The notes beneath the pieces were generated by a model. That model searched no databases. It was not told the origin of the DNA and worked only from the letters and a program-made list of their open reading frames with translations. Both the position numbers and the translations under genes were made by a program. Positions 42,805 to 51,728 of a DNA stretch of 64,000 nt are shown here, in pieces (the stretch's first letter is position 1; the number at the start of each line of letters is the position of its first letter). Location: the NCBI RefSeq assembly GCF_025318105.1, contig NZ_JAOANI010000009.1:62001-126000 (forward strand), read 5' to 3'. This stretch comes from Venatoribacter pacificus (lineage in GTDB: Bacteria > Pseudomonadota > Gammaproteobacteria > Pseudomonadales > Oceanobacteraceae).

Positions 42805-42830
42805 TCGCGACTGAACGTCGCTCCTACAAC
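42805..42830. repeat. REP-like palindrome 4
   Basis: TCGCGACTGAACGTCGCTCC followed by TACAAC is a further member of the same family, in the same orientation as the other three. Confidence 0.72.
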
Positions 42831-42876
42831 CGTCGACCCTACAGCCGTCATATTTTCCATCAAAACAAACAGCCAT

Positions 42877-42909
42877 AAAAAAACTCCGGGCAAAACCCGG
42901 AGTTTTTTT
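42877..42909. terminator. Terminator after katG
   Basis: CTCCGGG and CCCGGAG pair around CAAAA, flanked by seven A and seven T, so it can act in either direction. It lies about 75 bases past the katG stop. Confidence 0.92.
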
Positions 42910-42984
42910 AACCGCCAGCAGCTGACTGCGCCTGACTTCAGTACCACCTGATTTCAGCATCAGCCGCCAGCAAAGGTGTAGCCA

Positions 42985-45177
42985 TTATTTCAGATCATAG
43001 CGATCTGCATTCATGACCTTCACCCAGGCTTTAACAAAGTCTTTTACAAACTTCTCTTTGTTATCGTCCTGAGCGTACACCTCGGCGTAAGAGCGCAGGA
43101 TGGAGTTAGAGCCAAACACCAGATCGGCACGGGTCGCGGTCCATTTTACATCGCCACTTTTACGTTCAACGATGTTGTAGGAGTTTTTACCCGTTGGCTT
43201 CCAGCTGTAGGCCATGTCGGTGAGGTTCACAAAGAAGTCGTTGCTTAATACGCCTTCTTTAGCGGTGAATACACCGTGTTTGCTGTCGCCGTGGTTGGTG
43301 CCGAGTACGCGCATACCGCCGACCAGTGCGGTCATTTCTACGGCGGTAAGACCCATCAGTTGTGCGCGGTCGAGCATCAGTTCTTCCGGCATTACTGTGT
43401 AGTCTTTTTTCACCCAGTTGCGGAAACCATCGTGGATCGGTTCCAGCGGTTCAAAGGATGCTGCGTCGGTCATCTCGTCGGTGGCATCACCACGGCCCGC
43501 TGCGAATGGCACAACAATATCCACGCCTCCGTCTTTGGCGGCTTTTTCAACCGCGGCACTGCCGCCCAGTACAATCAGGTCGGCCATGCTGACGGGTTTG
43601 CTTAAACCGGCCTGAATGCTTTCCAGTGCTTTGAGCACTTTCTGCAGGCGGGTAGGTTCATTGCCTTCCCAGTCTTTTTGCGGCGCCAGGCGGATGCGGC
43701 CGCCGTTAGCCCCACCACGGTAATCGGAACCACGGAAGGTGCGGGCGCTGTCCCAGGCGGTGGCAACCAGCTCGGATACGCTCAGACCAGAGGCCAGAAT
43801 TCTGGCTTTAATGTCGGCCAGTTCGGCATCGCTCAGTGTGTAGTTCACCGCCGGAACCGGATCTTGCCAGATCAGGTCTTCGGCCGGCACGTCGGCACCG
43901 AGGTAACGGCTTTTCGGACCTAAATCGCGGTGGGTCAGTTTGAACCAGGCGCGGGCAAACACGTCTTCGAAGTAGGCCTGATCGTTACGGAAACGCTCGG
44001 CTATTTTGCGGTATTCCGGGTCGACCTTCAGCGCCATATCGGCGTCGGTCATCATCGGCATACGGCGGATAGACGGATCTTCGACATCCACGGGCATATC
44101 TTCTTCGGCAATGTTCACCGGCTGATACTGGTGCGCACCGGCCGGGCTTTTGGTCAGTTCCCAGTCGTATTTAAACAGCAGGTCGAAGTAGCCGTTATCC
44201 CATTGGGTTGGCTTGCTGGTCCAGGCACCTTCGATACCGCTGGTGACGGTATCGCGGCCAATACCGCGGCCTTTGTGGTTGTTCCAGCCGAGGCCCTGTT
44301 CGTCAACGTCGGCGCCTTCCGGGGCAGGCCCAAGGTTGGCGGCATCGCCATTGCCGTGTGCTTTACCCACGGTGTGGCCACCGGCGGTTAAGGCAACGGT
44401 TTCTTCATCGTTCATGGCCATACGCTCGAAGGTGACGCGCATATCCTGAGCGGTTTTCAGCGGATCGGGGTTACCATCCACGCCTTCCGGGTTTACATAG
44501 ATCAGGCCCATCATCACGGCGGCTAATGGGTTCTCTAAATCGCGCTGACCGCTGTACCTTGTTCCTTCGCTGCCGCTTGGCGCCAGCCATTCTTTTTCTG
44601 AACCCCAGTAGGTGTCTTTTTCCGGATGCCAGATGTCTTCACGGCCACCGGCAAAACCGAAGGTTTTAAAGCCCATGGATTCATAGGCCATATTACCGGC
44701 AAGAATCATCAGGTCGGCCCAGGAAATCTTGTTGCCGTATTTCTTTTTCAGTGGCCATAACAGGCGACGGGCTTTGTCGAGGTTACCGTTATCCGGCCAG
44801 CTGTTCAGCGGTGCAAAACGCTGGTTACCGGTGTTGGAACCACCACGGCCGTCGGTTGTGCGGTAAGAGCCGGCGCTGTGCCAGGCCATACGGATCATCA
44901 GGCCGCCGTAATGGCCCCAATCGGCTGGCCACCAGTCCTGACTGTCGGTCATCAGTGTTTTCAGATCGCTTTTCAGTGCTTCGAGGTCGAGCTTTTTGAA
45001 TGCTTCGGCGTAGTTGAAATCGTCGCCCAGAGGATTGGTCTTGCTGTCGTGCTGATGGAGAATGTCCAGGTTCAGGGCATTGGGCCACCAGGCCATATTG
45101 TCGTTGCCGGATGTGGTGTTGCCACCATGCATGACCGGACAGGTGCCTGCAGGCGTTCCTTGTTTGTTGTTGCTCAT
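42985..45177 (-). CDS. katG: Catalase-peroxidase
   Basis: From ATG 45177 (AAGGAG six bases upstream) the protein has 730 residues, a normal length for a duplicated class I heme peroxidase. Distal-site Arg96, Trp99 and His100 lie in MIRMAWHSAGSYR. The Tyr of the Met-Tyr-Trp crosslink lies in IYVNPEGVDG, and the proximal His in LTAGGHTVGKAHG. The C-terminal inactive half begins near residue 420. It destroys hydrogen peroxide and oxidises aromatic donors in the cytoplasm. No OxyR site could be confirmed upstream by eye. Confidence 0.98.
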   Translation of the reverse strand: MSNNKQGTPAGTCPVMHGGNTTSGNDNMAWWPNALNLDILHQHDSKTNPLGDDFNYAEAFKKLDLEALKSDLKTLMTDSQDWWPADWGHYGGLMIRMAWHSAGSYRTTDGRGGSNTGNQRFAPLNSWPDNGNLDKARRLLWPLKKKYGNKISWADLMILAGNMAYESMGFKTFGFAGGREDIWHPEKDTYWGSEKEWLAPSGSEGTRYSGQRDLENPLAAVMMGLIYVNPEGVDGNPDPLKTAQDMRVTFERMAMNDEETVALTAGGHTVGKAHGNGDAANLGPAPEGADVDEQGLGWNNHKGRGIGRDTVTSGIEGAWTSKPTQWDNGYFDLLFKYDWELTKSPAGAHQYQPVNIAEEDMPVDVEDPSIRRMPMMTDADMALKVDPEYRKIAERFRNDQAYFEDVFARAWFKLTHRDLGPKSRYLGADVPAEDLIWQDPVPAVNYTLSDAELADIKARILASGLSVSELVATAWDSARTFRGSDYRGGANGGRIRLAPQKDWEGNEPTRLQKVLKALESIQAGLSKPVSMADLIVLGGSAAVEKAAKDGGVDIVVPFAAGRGDATDEMTDAASFEPLEPIHDGFRNWVKKDYTVMPEELMLDRAQLMGLTAVEMTALVGGMRVLGTNHGDSKHGVFTAKEGVLSNDFFVNLTDMAYSWKPTGKNSYNIVERKSGDVKWTATRADLVFGSNSILRSYAEVYAQDDNKEKFVKDFVKAWVKVMNADRYDLK

Positions 45178-45565
45178 ACTGATCTCCTTCATTGACCGGT
45201 GAGCCGGCTGTTTCGCGCTGTGAAAGTGAAGCCGGTAGTGACTGTACAGATACAGACTAGGGGAGAAGGACGCGCTTGCCGAATTAGTTGTGGCAATGCG
45301 GTGGTTAGTTAAAAGCTATTGAATTTTTCTATAACGAAATAGTCTTCTATCAGTTGGGTGAGTCTGTGGTTATCGGGCATTACCGTTGGCCTATAACGGC
45401 ACAGCGATTCTGAACGGCGTGCTGAGAGATATTGCTGTTCTGGGTTTTGGTTCTTTTCTGTGTTATTTGCGTTGTTGTCCGGGTGTGGTTCGGTGATCTG
45501 GAGAGCGTCTTGCGCAAGGCTTGTGGCCAAAGTGCCTGCATCGGCTGAGGCAGGCAGAGAGGGGG
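45178..45565. other. Region upstream of katG
   Basis: The katG promoter must lie in these ~390 bases, but I identify no clear -35/-10 or OxyR dyad. An open frame at 45309-45590 on the minus strand overlaps the yacL-like gene and has an unconvincing composition. Nothing else is seen. Confidence 0.45.
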
Positions 45566-45937
45566 TCAGTCGTGCAGGAATTCCTGCCATTCAATCAGCA
45601 GTTCTTTAAAGTCATCAAGGCCGCAGGCGGCAAAGGATTCGGCGTCGTAAAATTGCAGGTCTTCACCTTCCAGCTCATCCAGATTGTGATCCTGCAGCAT
45701 CGACAGCGCAATCACTTCGGCGTCATCGCGGTTCAGGCGCAGCAGGAAGTCGCGCCCCTGCCACTGAAATTCACTTTTCTGGCCCTGTTCCAGGCTGCTG
45801 ACAGCCTGCAGCAGGGAGGTCAGCTGTTCGGTGTCGGCGCCCAGTTCGTCGGTCAGCCAGAGGCCAAAGGCTTCGTGGTCCATCGACAGTCGGGCGCAGG
45901 GCAGCTGGCGTTCGTTGTAGAAAAAACGGTAATCCAT
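45566..45937 (-). CDS. yacL: YacL/UPF0231-family protein
   Basis: 123 residues beginning MDYRFFYNERQLPCARLSMDHEAFGLWL and ending FYDAESFAACGLDDFKELLIEW. This is the pattern of the enterobacterial YacL family (MDYEF..., M-x-H-E, Y-Y-D-E-E-S-L-x-x-C-G-V-E-D-F). It is small, acidic and cytoplasmic, and its function is not established. It follows rnt by 18 bases on the same strand and is probably co-transcribed. Confidence 0.85.
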   Translation of the reverse strand: MDYRFFYNERQLPCARLSMDHEAFGLWLTDELGADTEQLTSLLQAVSSLEQGQKSEFQWQGRDFLLRLNRDDAEVIALSMLQDHNLDELEGEDLQFYDAESFAACGLDDFKELLIEWQEFLHD

Positions 45938-45955
45938 AGAGGGTCTTCGTGTTGT

Positions 45956-46636
45956 TCAGTCGTTGTCGTCACTCAGGTCGGCACCCGCAAGTGGCCAGCC
46001 GCCCAGATCTTTGTAGCGATTGATAATAAAGCAGAACAGTTCGGCGGTTTTGAAGGTGTCGTAAGCGGCACTGTGCGCTGAGCTGTTGTCAAAATCGATA
46101 CCGGCCATTTTGCACGACTTGGCCAGCACGGTATGGCCGAGGGCAAGTGCCGCAATGGAGGCGGTGTCGAAAGACGAAAACGGATGGAACGGGTCGCGCT
46201 TGATGTCGTTACGGGCAATCGCAGCGCGCAGGAAGCCGTGGTCAAAGTGGGCGTTGTGGCCCACCAGGACTGCGCGATTACAGCCATTGTGCTTCACTTC
46301 GCGACGCACGGTCTGGAACATGGCGCTGAGGGCGTCGATTTCAAATTCGGCATCGCGCTCGGGGTCGAACGGATCAATGCCGGTAAAATCGAGGGCTTCG
46401 CGCTCAAGGTTGGCGCCGTCAAACGGATGAATATTGGCGCTCAGGGTTTCGTGCGGATGCAGATAGCCGTCGTCGTCCATACGCAGGGTGACCATGGCAA
46501 TTTCCAGCAGGGCGTCGGTGTCGGCGTTAAAACCGCCGGTTTCGACGTCCACCACAACCGGTAAAAAGCCACGAAAGCGTTTGGCCATTAAGGATTTTTC
46601 GTTTTGTGAATCTTGGGTTTGTTGCTCCTGACTCAT
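45956..46636 (-). CDS. rnt: Ribonuclease T
   Basis: A DEDDh-type 3'-5' exonuclease that trims tRNA and stable RNA ends. From ATG 46636 it has 226 residues. The ExoI motif VVVDVETGGFN has Asp30 and Glu32, VGHNAHFDHGFL is ExoII, and HSAAYDTFKT is ExoIII with the catalytic His. The frame runs 23 codons further upstream into pyrC and is not supported. The start lies just inside the pyrC stop (ATG about 5 bases after), consistent with coupling. The order rnt-pyrC-motY-argG agrees with Pseudomonas. Confidence 0.95.
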   Translation of the reverse strand: MSQEQQTQDSQNEKSLMAKRFRGFLPVVVDVETGGFNADTDALLEIAMVTLRMDDDGYLHPHETLSANIHPFDGANLEREALDFTGIDPFDPERDAEFEIDALSAMFQTVRREVKHNGCNRAVLVGHNAHFDHGFLRAAIARNDIKRDPFHPFSSFDTASIAALALGHTVLAKSCKMAGIDFDNSSAHSAAYDTFKTAELFCFIINRYKDLGGWPLAGADLSDDND

Positions 46637-46640
46637 CCGC

Positions 46641-47678
46641 TCAGTACTCCAGTTTCCAGCGCAGGGTTTCGCCGGCACGCAGCGGCACAATAATATCACT
46701 GCCAAAAGGCAGTTCGACCGGCGCTTGCCAGTCTTGTTTGATCAGGGTGATCTCGTCGCTGTTACGCGTCAGACCGTAGAAGTCCGGGCCATAGTGGCTG
46801 GCGAAACCTTCCAGTTTATCCAGCGCGCCAAGGTCTTCAAAAATTTCGGCATACAGTTCAATGGCGGCATAGGCGGTAAAGCAACCGGCACAACCACAGG
46901 CATTTTCTTTTGCGCCTTTGGCGTGTGGCGCACTGTCGGTGCCGAGGAAAAACTTGCTGTTACCACTGGCAACCACATCCTGCAGCGCTTGCTGGTGAAT
47001 GTTGCGCTTAAGAATCGGCAGGCAGTAGAAGTGTGGCTTAATGCCACCAACCAGCATGTGGTTACGGTTATAGGCCAGGTGTTGCACGGTAATGGTGGCG
47101 GCAACATTGGCCCCCTGGCTTTGGACAAATTCTGCGGCGTCTTTGGTGGTGATGTGCTCTACCACTACTTTTAACGTCGGATGGCGGCTGACCAGCGGCG
47201 CCAAAATGGTGTCGAGGAACTCTTTTTCACGGTCGAATATGTCGATGTGGTTTTGGGTCACTTCACCATGCACCAACAGCGGCATATCGTTTTCGGCCAG
47301 TGCGGCGGCGATATCGTCGAGCTTGCCCAAATCGGTAACACCCGATGCGGAGTTAGTGGTCGCTCCGGCCGGATACAGCTTAACGGCTACAATGTTACCG
47401 GCGGCTTTGGCTTCGGCAATCATTTCCGCAGTGGTATTGTCGGTTAAGTACAGCACCATCAGTGGATTGAAATTCAGACCTTGCGGCACGCGCGACAGAA
47501 TGCGGTTGCGATATTCCAGCGCTTGTTCGGCGTTCATTACCGGCGGTTGCAGGTTCGGCATAATGATGGCTCGGCCCATCACCCTGGCGGTGGCGGGCAC
47601 AGTATGCTGCAGCACAGCGCCGTCACGCACGTGCAGGTGCCAGTCGTCGGGGCGGGTAATGGTCAAACGGTCAGTCAT
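46641..47678 (-). CDS. pyrC: Dihydroorotase (class II, PyrC type)
   Basis: Cyclises carbamoyl aspartate to dihydroorotate in pyrimidine synthesis. From ATG 47678 it has 345 residues. Metal ligands His14 and His16 lie in DDWHLHVRDG. The carboxylated Lys lies in VKLYPAGATTNS, followed by LLVHGEVT and KVVVEHITTKDA. The C-terminal GTDSAPHAKGAKE contains the catalytic Asp. The TTG three codons earlier is possible. It is divergent from motY with about 130 bases between them. Confidence 0.97.
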   Translation of the reverse strand: MTDRLTITRPDDWHLHVRDGAVLQHTVPATARVMGRAIIMPNLQPPVMNAEQALEYRNRILSRVPQGLNFNPLMVLYLTDNTTAEMIAEAKAAGNIVAVKLYPAGATTNSASGVTDLGKLDDIAAALAENDMPLLVHGEVTQNHIDIFDREKEFLDTILAPLVSRHPTLKVVVEHITTKDAAEFVQSQGANVAATITVQHLAYNRNHMLVGGIKPHFYCLPILKRNIHQQALQDVVASGNSKFFLGTDSAPHAKGAKENACGCAGCFTAYAAIELYAEIFEDLGALDKLEGFASHYGPDFYGLTRNSDEITLIKQDWQAPVELPFGSDIIVPLRAGETLRWKLEY

Positions 47679-47807
47679 GCTCTTCAACCTTCAGCTAAAA
47701 TTGATCGGGGCATTGTACCGAAAGCAGCCTTTAACCGCTTAATTTTTCTCGGAATTGGCCGATATCTCTGGAACAGCCCTGAATTTAACAGCCTCAAGCG
47801 GACGTCT

Positions 47808-48740
47808 ATGCACAAATTAATTGCCCTAAGCGCTGTTTTGCTCAGCGCGCTCTGTCAGGCAGACGCTGCGCTGGACTACGGCGGCGACATTGAAACCACC
47901 GACTGGTCGGTCAGTGGTTCGGTGTTTGAATGCCGTTTTGAACAGACGCTGGCGGGGTACGGTAAAGCGGTGTTCTATCACGAAGCGGGTGAGGATGTGA
48001 CCTTTCAGCTGGAAACGCTGAAAAACCTGATGTCATACAGTCAGGCGCGGGTCAGTATTTTGCCACCGCCGTGGCAGCCCAGCGCCAGGAGCGAAGATTT
48101 GGGCGTGGCACGGATTATTAAAGACACGCCGAATCTGCGTCTGGATGCCACCCGCACGAATCAGTTTCTGCATGCTTTGCTGGAAGGCAAGTGGCCGGCC
48201 ATCAGCCATAAAACCTATTACGACCAAAACCGTTTTGTAAAAGTACACCTGTCGGCGGTGTCTTTTCCGCAGTTTTATCAGGACTATCTCGACTGTGTCA
48301 GACAACTGCTGCCGGTTAATTACCGGCAGGTGGCGCGCTCAAAGGTGTTGTTTGCCAGTGGTGAAGAGCAGATCGACGCGGCGGATATTAAAATTCTCGA
48401 CCGCATTATTTTCTACATCAAAAACGACCCGCGCATCTTTGCGGTGTATCTCGATGGCCATTCCGACAGCGTCGGTCGCCGCTACGATAACCGTCAGACG
48501 TCTAAGGTCCGGGTTGAAGATGTGGAACGCTACTTCATCAAGCAGGGCATTGATCCGGAAATCGTCACCACCCGTTTTCATGGCGACCGTTATCCGGTCG
48601 CCAGTAATAAAACCGCTGCCGGCCGCGCAGAAAACCGTCGTGTGACCATCCGTATCGAGCAGCGTGAAGATATGCCGATTCCGGATAATCTGCTGTTTAA
48701 GCCTAAGACCCGTACCCAGACGACCGCCAGCGGCGACTGA
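47808..48740 (+). CDS. motY: MotY-like flagellar T-ring protein
   Basis: 310 residues from ATG 47808. A signal peptide (MHKLIALSAVLLSALCQADA) precedes the MotY N-terminal domain, with VSGSVFECRFEQTLAGYGKAVFYHEAGEDVTFQL and ILPPPWQ. A C-terminal OmpA/peptidoglycan-binding domain runs from about residue 185 (VLFASGEEQIDAADIKILDRI, then YLDGHSDSVGRRYDN, ending GRAENRRVTIRI). MotY stabilises sodium- or proton-driven stators in Vibrio and Pseudomonas. Its place next to pyrC and argG supports the call. No other flagellar gene is in the window. Confidence 0.9.
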   Translation: MHKLIALSAVLLSALCQADAALDYGGDIETTDWSVSGSVFECRFEQTLAGYGKAVFYHEAGEDVTFQLETLKNLMSYSQARVSILPPPWQPSARSEDLGVARIIKDTPNLRLDATRTNQFLHALLEGKWPAISHKTYYDQNRFVKVHLSAVSFPQFYQDYLDCVRQLLPVNYRQVARSKVLFASGEEQIDAADIKILDRIIFYIKNDPRIFAVYLDGHSDSVGRRYDNRQTSKVRVEDVERYFIKQGIDPEIVTTRFHGDRYPVASNKTAAGRAENRRVTIRIEQREDMPIPDNLLFKPKTRTQTTASGD

Positions 48741-48929
48741 TTCTTCGCCGCGCGTTCTTTATTACGCTTCCTTCACGACTCTTTCTTTGCTGCTCTTTCT
48801 GTGTCCTTTGGGTACGCCTGTTGGCTATCCCGTGCACAATCAGTACAATACTGCCCCTTTCATTATCGCTATCCGCCGGTGTGGGCTGTCTGCCTGCCGC
48901 GCGGCCAATCATTATCCTGGAGAATACCC

Positions 48930-50150
48930 ATGTCAGACATCAAGAAAGTGGTGCTGGCCTATTCCGGTGGTCTGGATACGTCCGTGATCGCCAAATGGCT
49001 GCAAGAAGAATACAAATGTGAAGTGGTAACCTTTACTGCTGACCTGGGCCAGGGCGAAGAAGTTGAACCGGCGCGCGCCAAAGCAGAAGCGCTGGGCATT
49101 AAAGAAATCTTTATTGACGATCTGCGTGAAGAGTTTGCCCGTGACTTCGTATTCCCGATGTTCCGCGCCAACACCATTTACGAAGGCGAATACCTGCTGG
49201 GCACCTCGATTGCCCGTCCGCTGATTGCCAAGCGTCTGATCGAAATCGCCAACGCTACCGGCGCCGATGCCATCGCCCACGGTGCAACCGGTAAAGGCAA
49301 CGATCAGGTGCGTTTCGAGCTGGGTGCTTACGCACTGAAGCCAGGCGTAAAAGTGATTGCTCCATGGCGTGAATGGGATCTGACCTCCCGTGAAACCCTG
49401 ATGGCGTACTGCGATCAGCACGACATTAAAGTTGAGAAAAAAGCCGGTAAAAAATCGCCGTATTCTATGGATGCTAACCTGCTGCACATTTCTTACGAAG
49501 GCGACATTCTGGAAGATCCGTGGAATGAGCCAGAAGAAGATATGTGGCTGTGGTCTGTGTCTCCGGAAAACGCTCCGGATGAAGCTGCTTACATCACCAT
49601 CAGCTTCAAAAACGGTGACCCGGTGGCCATCGATGGCGTGGATAAATCCCCGGCGACCATTATGGAAGAGCTGAACAAGCTGGCTGGCGCTCACGGTATT
49701 GGCCGTGTCGACATCGTCGAAAACCGCTACGTGGGTATGAAAGCCCGTGGCTGTTATGAAACCCCAGCGGGTACGGTGCTGCTGAAAGCACACCGTGCGA
49801 TCGAATCCATCACCCTGGATCGTGAAGCGGCACACCTGAAAGACGAACTGATGCCACGTTACGCCAAGCTGATTTATAACGGTTACTGGTGGAGCCCGGA
49901 GCGTAAAATGCTGCAGGCCGCAATCGATGAGACTCAGACCGTCGTTAACGGTGACGTGCGCGTTAAACTGTATAAAGGCAACGTGATTGTGGTTGGCCGT
50001 CGTTCAGAAGATACTCTGTTCGATGAGAAAATCGCCACCTTCGAAGACGATGCCGGTGCTTACGACCAGAAAGATGCGGCCGGCTTTATTAAGCTGAACG
50101 CGCTGCGTCTGCGCACGGCTGCGAAAAAAGGCCGCAGTTTCCTGGATTAA
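48930..50150 (+). CDS. argG: Argininosuccinate synthase
   Basis: Joins citrulline and aspartate with ATP in arginine synthesis. From ATG 48930 (CTGGAGAA site seven bases upstream) it has 406 residues. The ATP-pyrophosphatase P-loop is AYSGGLDTSVI at residues 10-20. GATGKGNDQVRFE and WNEPEEDMWLWSVSPE are further family landmarks. Upstream extension of the frame to 48801 is not conserved-looking. A strong terminator follows. Confidence 0.98.
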   Translation: MSDIKKVVLAYSGGLDTSVIAKWLQEEYKCEVVTFTADLGQGEEVEPARAKAEALGIKEIFIDDLREEFARDFVFPMFRANTIYEGEYLLGTSIARPLIAKRLIEIANATGADAIAHGATGKGNDQVRFELGAYALKPGVKVIAPWREWDLTSRETLMAYCDQHDIKVEKKAGKKSPYSMDANLLHISYEGDILEDPWNEPEEDMWLWSVSPENAPDEAAYITISFKNGDPVAIDGVDKSPATIMEELNKLAGAHGIGRVDIVENRYVGMKARGCYETPAGTVLLKAHRAIESITLDREAAHLKDELMPRYAKLIYNGYWWSPERKMLQAAIDETQTVVNGDVRVKLYKGNVIVVGRRSEDTLFDEKIATFEDDAGAYDQKDAAGFIKLNALRLRTAAKKGRSFLD

Positions 50151-50170
50151 TTCCGGACTGTTGCTTTTCG

Positions 50171-50205
50171 CACAAAAAGAACCCGCTACGGCGGGTTTTT
50201 TTGTG
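50171..50205 (+). terminator. Terminator after argG
   Basis: ACCCGC-TACG-GCGGGT with A-rich left flank and seven T on the right, extended by CACAAAAA/TTTTTGTG pairing. Confidence 0.93.
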
Positions 50206-50390
50206 GATTTTTGGCAGGGGCCGCCGGAATTTGTACACGAATTATTATTCCGGACAAGCCGGATTAATCGTCGTAATAAAGACCTTGTTCGCTTACCGGT
50301 AGACTGATAGGTTTGTCGTTAACGCTGCACCGCTATGCTGATTATGATGAATCGGTGCAGTTAACGGTACGACTGCGGTTAAGGATAACG

Positions 50391-50642
50391 ATGTCTGATT
50401 TGATCAGAACGACAGTACGCAGGGCTGCGTATTTTGCATTGAGATTAAGCAACGGTTTGTTGCGACCAGGGCTGATTATGTGTGCGTTGCTGTTGCAGTC
50501 TGGCTGCACGGCGAATGTGTATTTTCATCCGCCGGAAGGCATGTATTTATCCGCGTCTGAAAATAGTACAGAACGGCCGGTAATCAGCGCTGCGGAAACC
50601 AGTCAGGGTTTATCCCGTGCGCGGATGATGCCACCGAAATAA
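50391..50642 (+). CDS. Possible small lipoprotein
   Basis: ATG 50391 has AAGGA six bases upstream. The 83-residue product has a basic N-region, a hydrophobic stretch and LLLQSGC (Cys near 38), then a short Pro/Ser/Glu-rich tail. The signal peptide is long for a lipoprotein, and the last 40 bases overlap the convergent FUSC gene. I am not sure it is translated. Confidence 0.45.
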   Translation: MSDLIRTTVRRAAYFALRLSNGLLRPGLIMCALLLQSGCTANVYFHPPEGMYLSASENSTERPVISAAETSQGLSRARMMPPK

Positions 50643-51685
50643 CGAGGATGATGAATCAGCCAGCCGCCGATTAATCCAATCAGACTGCCGAGCAGGATAT
50701 CGCTGAAACGCGCCAGCATCAGCGTGCTTAACGGACTTTGTAGGGCGGCTACTTCGGCAAATATCAGCGTTAAGGGCGTAATAAACAACATGGCTAAGCC
50801 GTAGTTACGCACAACCAGAACCTCAATCGCAAAACTCAGCAGACCAATGGTCAGTACCAGCATCCAGCTGTTGGGCTGCAAGGCAAAAATCAGCCAGGCA
50901 ATGCCTAATCCCAGAGCAGTTCCTACGACGCGGTGAATTTTCCGCTGCCACACCAACCGGAAGCTGGCTCCCTGAATAATCGCAGCGCAGGAAATAGGCA
51001 CCCAGTACGGATTGTGTAGCTGTAGCGCGTTTGCTAATAACGATGATGCGGCAACAAAGACGGCAATAACCGTGGCTTCGGCCAGTATCTGACGTGCCGG
51101 AGTTGTGCTGCGGGCTGGTGCTGTTGTTTCTGCTGGCAGCAGCAGACTGTACAGCAGGGCAAGTATGCAGGCACCTGCACTGCCAAGGCCAACGAACATC
51201 AGCCTTTGTGGAATCTGTTCCGGTTCATGGGGCAGGACGCTTGCCAGTGCGGCAACCAGAATAAAAAAGAAACTGCCCGGCGGTGGCATATTCAGGCGGC
51301 GCGTTACATAAGTACTGACGGTGGTGATGATTAACAGCATCAGGGCGGCGCTCAGGGGGCCTGCACTGCCGAGGCTGGCAAGCAGAAAACTGAGCTGGAA
51401 GCCAAGTGCGCAGGCCAGCAATGTATACAGGCGGCGGCGTAATCCGGCGGCGGGTAAGTACAGAATAACCAACGCACCAACACAGCCGAGAATGCCGGAT
51501 TTTATATCGCCATACAGTACACCGGCCAATGCCGGCAGTGCCGAACAGCACGCGACCAGTAAAGGTAAATGCCACGGGCGGGTGGTCGGGTTAAGGTGCA
51601 GCAGGGCACGCAGTTCCTGTTTTATGGTGGATCGTCTTGAGGAACGTTGTGGGGAGGGAGGCATAGATTCAACCTGGGCATGCAA
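50603..51685 (-). CDS. FUSC-family inner-membrane protein
   Basis: 360 residues with two clusters of about five transmembrane helices separated by a short Ala/Thr/Pro-rich linker (TTAPARSTTPARQ, about 190-202). The half-repeat segments SGILGCVGALVILYLPAAGLRRRL and NPYWVPISCAAIIQGASFRLVWQRKIHRVVGTALG match FUSC/aromatic-acid-exporter proteins. It is shorter than classical AaeB (about 650 residues) and lacks the large cytoplasmic domains. It is likely an efflux component or envelope protein; the substrate is unknown. ATG 51664 is an alternative start. Confidence 0.85.
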   Translation of the reverse strand: MHAQVESMPPSPQRSSRRSTIKQELRALLHLNPTTRPWHLPLLVACCSALPALAGVLYGDIKSGILGCVGALVILYLPAAGLRRRLYTLLACALGFQLSFLLASLGSAGPLSAALMLLIITTVSTYVTRRLNMPPPGSFFFILVAALASVLPHEPEQIPQRLMFVGLGSAGACILALLYSLLLPAETTAPARSTTPARQILAEATVIAVFVAASSLLANALQLHNPYWVPISCAAIIQGASFRLVWQRKIHRVVGTALGLGIAWLIFALQPNSWMLVLTIGLLSFAIEVLVVRNYGLAMLFITPLTLIFAEVAALQSPLSTLMLARFSDILLGSLIGLIGGWLIHHPRYFGGIIRARDKP

Positions 51686-51728
51686 AGGTCTATGATACGG
51701 CGATGAGGTGGTGGCTTACAGAGGTTTT

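Larger units (their letters stand above)
41471..42984. other. 1.5-kb apparently non-coding, palindrome-rich region
   Basis: Open frames here (for example 41690-42019 plus, 42354-42947 minus) have no ribosome sites and have Arg/Pro/Cys-rich, repeat-derived composition, so I call none. The region holds two REP-like elements, a GGTGGGCAGTGCCCACC palindrome, a 24-base duplication, a CCGCCATCCATGGCGG palindrome near 42612 and many smaller hairpins. It separates the cassette array from katG. No IntI-type recombinase remnant was recognisable. Confidence 0.6.

Noticed and set aside
42354..42947. A 197-residue minus-strand frame in the palindrome-rich region
   Set aside because: The peptide is Arg/Pro/Cys-rich and includes the translated 24-base duplication (GRALTPHA repeated) and terminator DNA; no start signal.
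45309..45590. A 93-residue minus-strand frame upstream of the yacL-like gene
   Set aside because: It overlaps yacL's 3' end, lacks a ribosome site, and its Asn/Pro/Thr-rich sequence resembles no protein.
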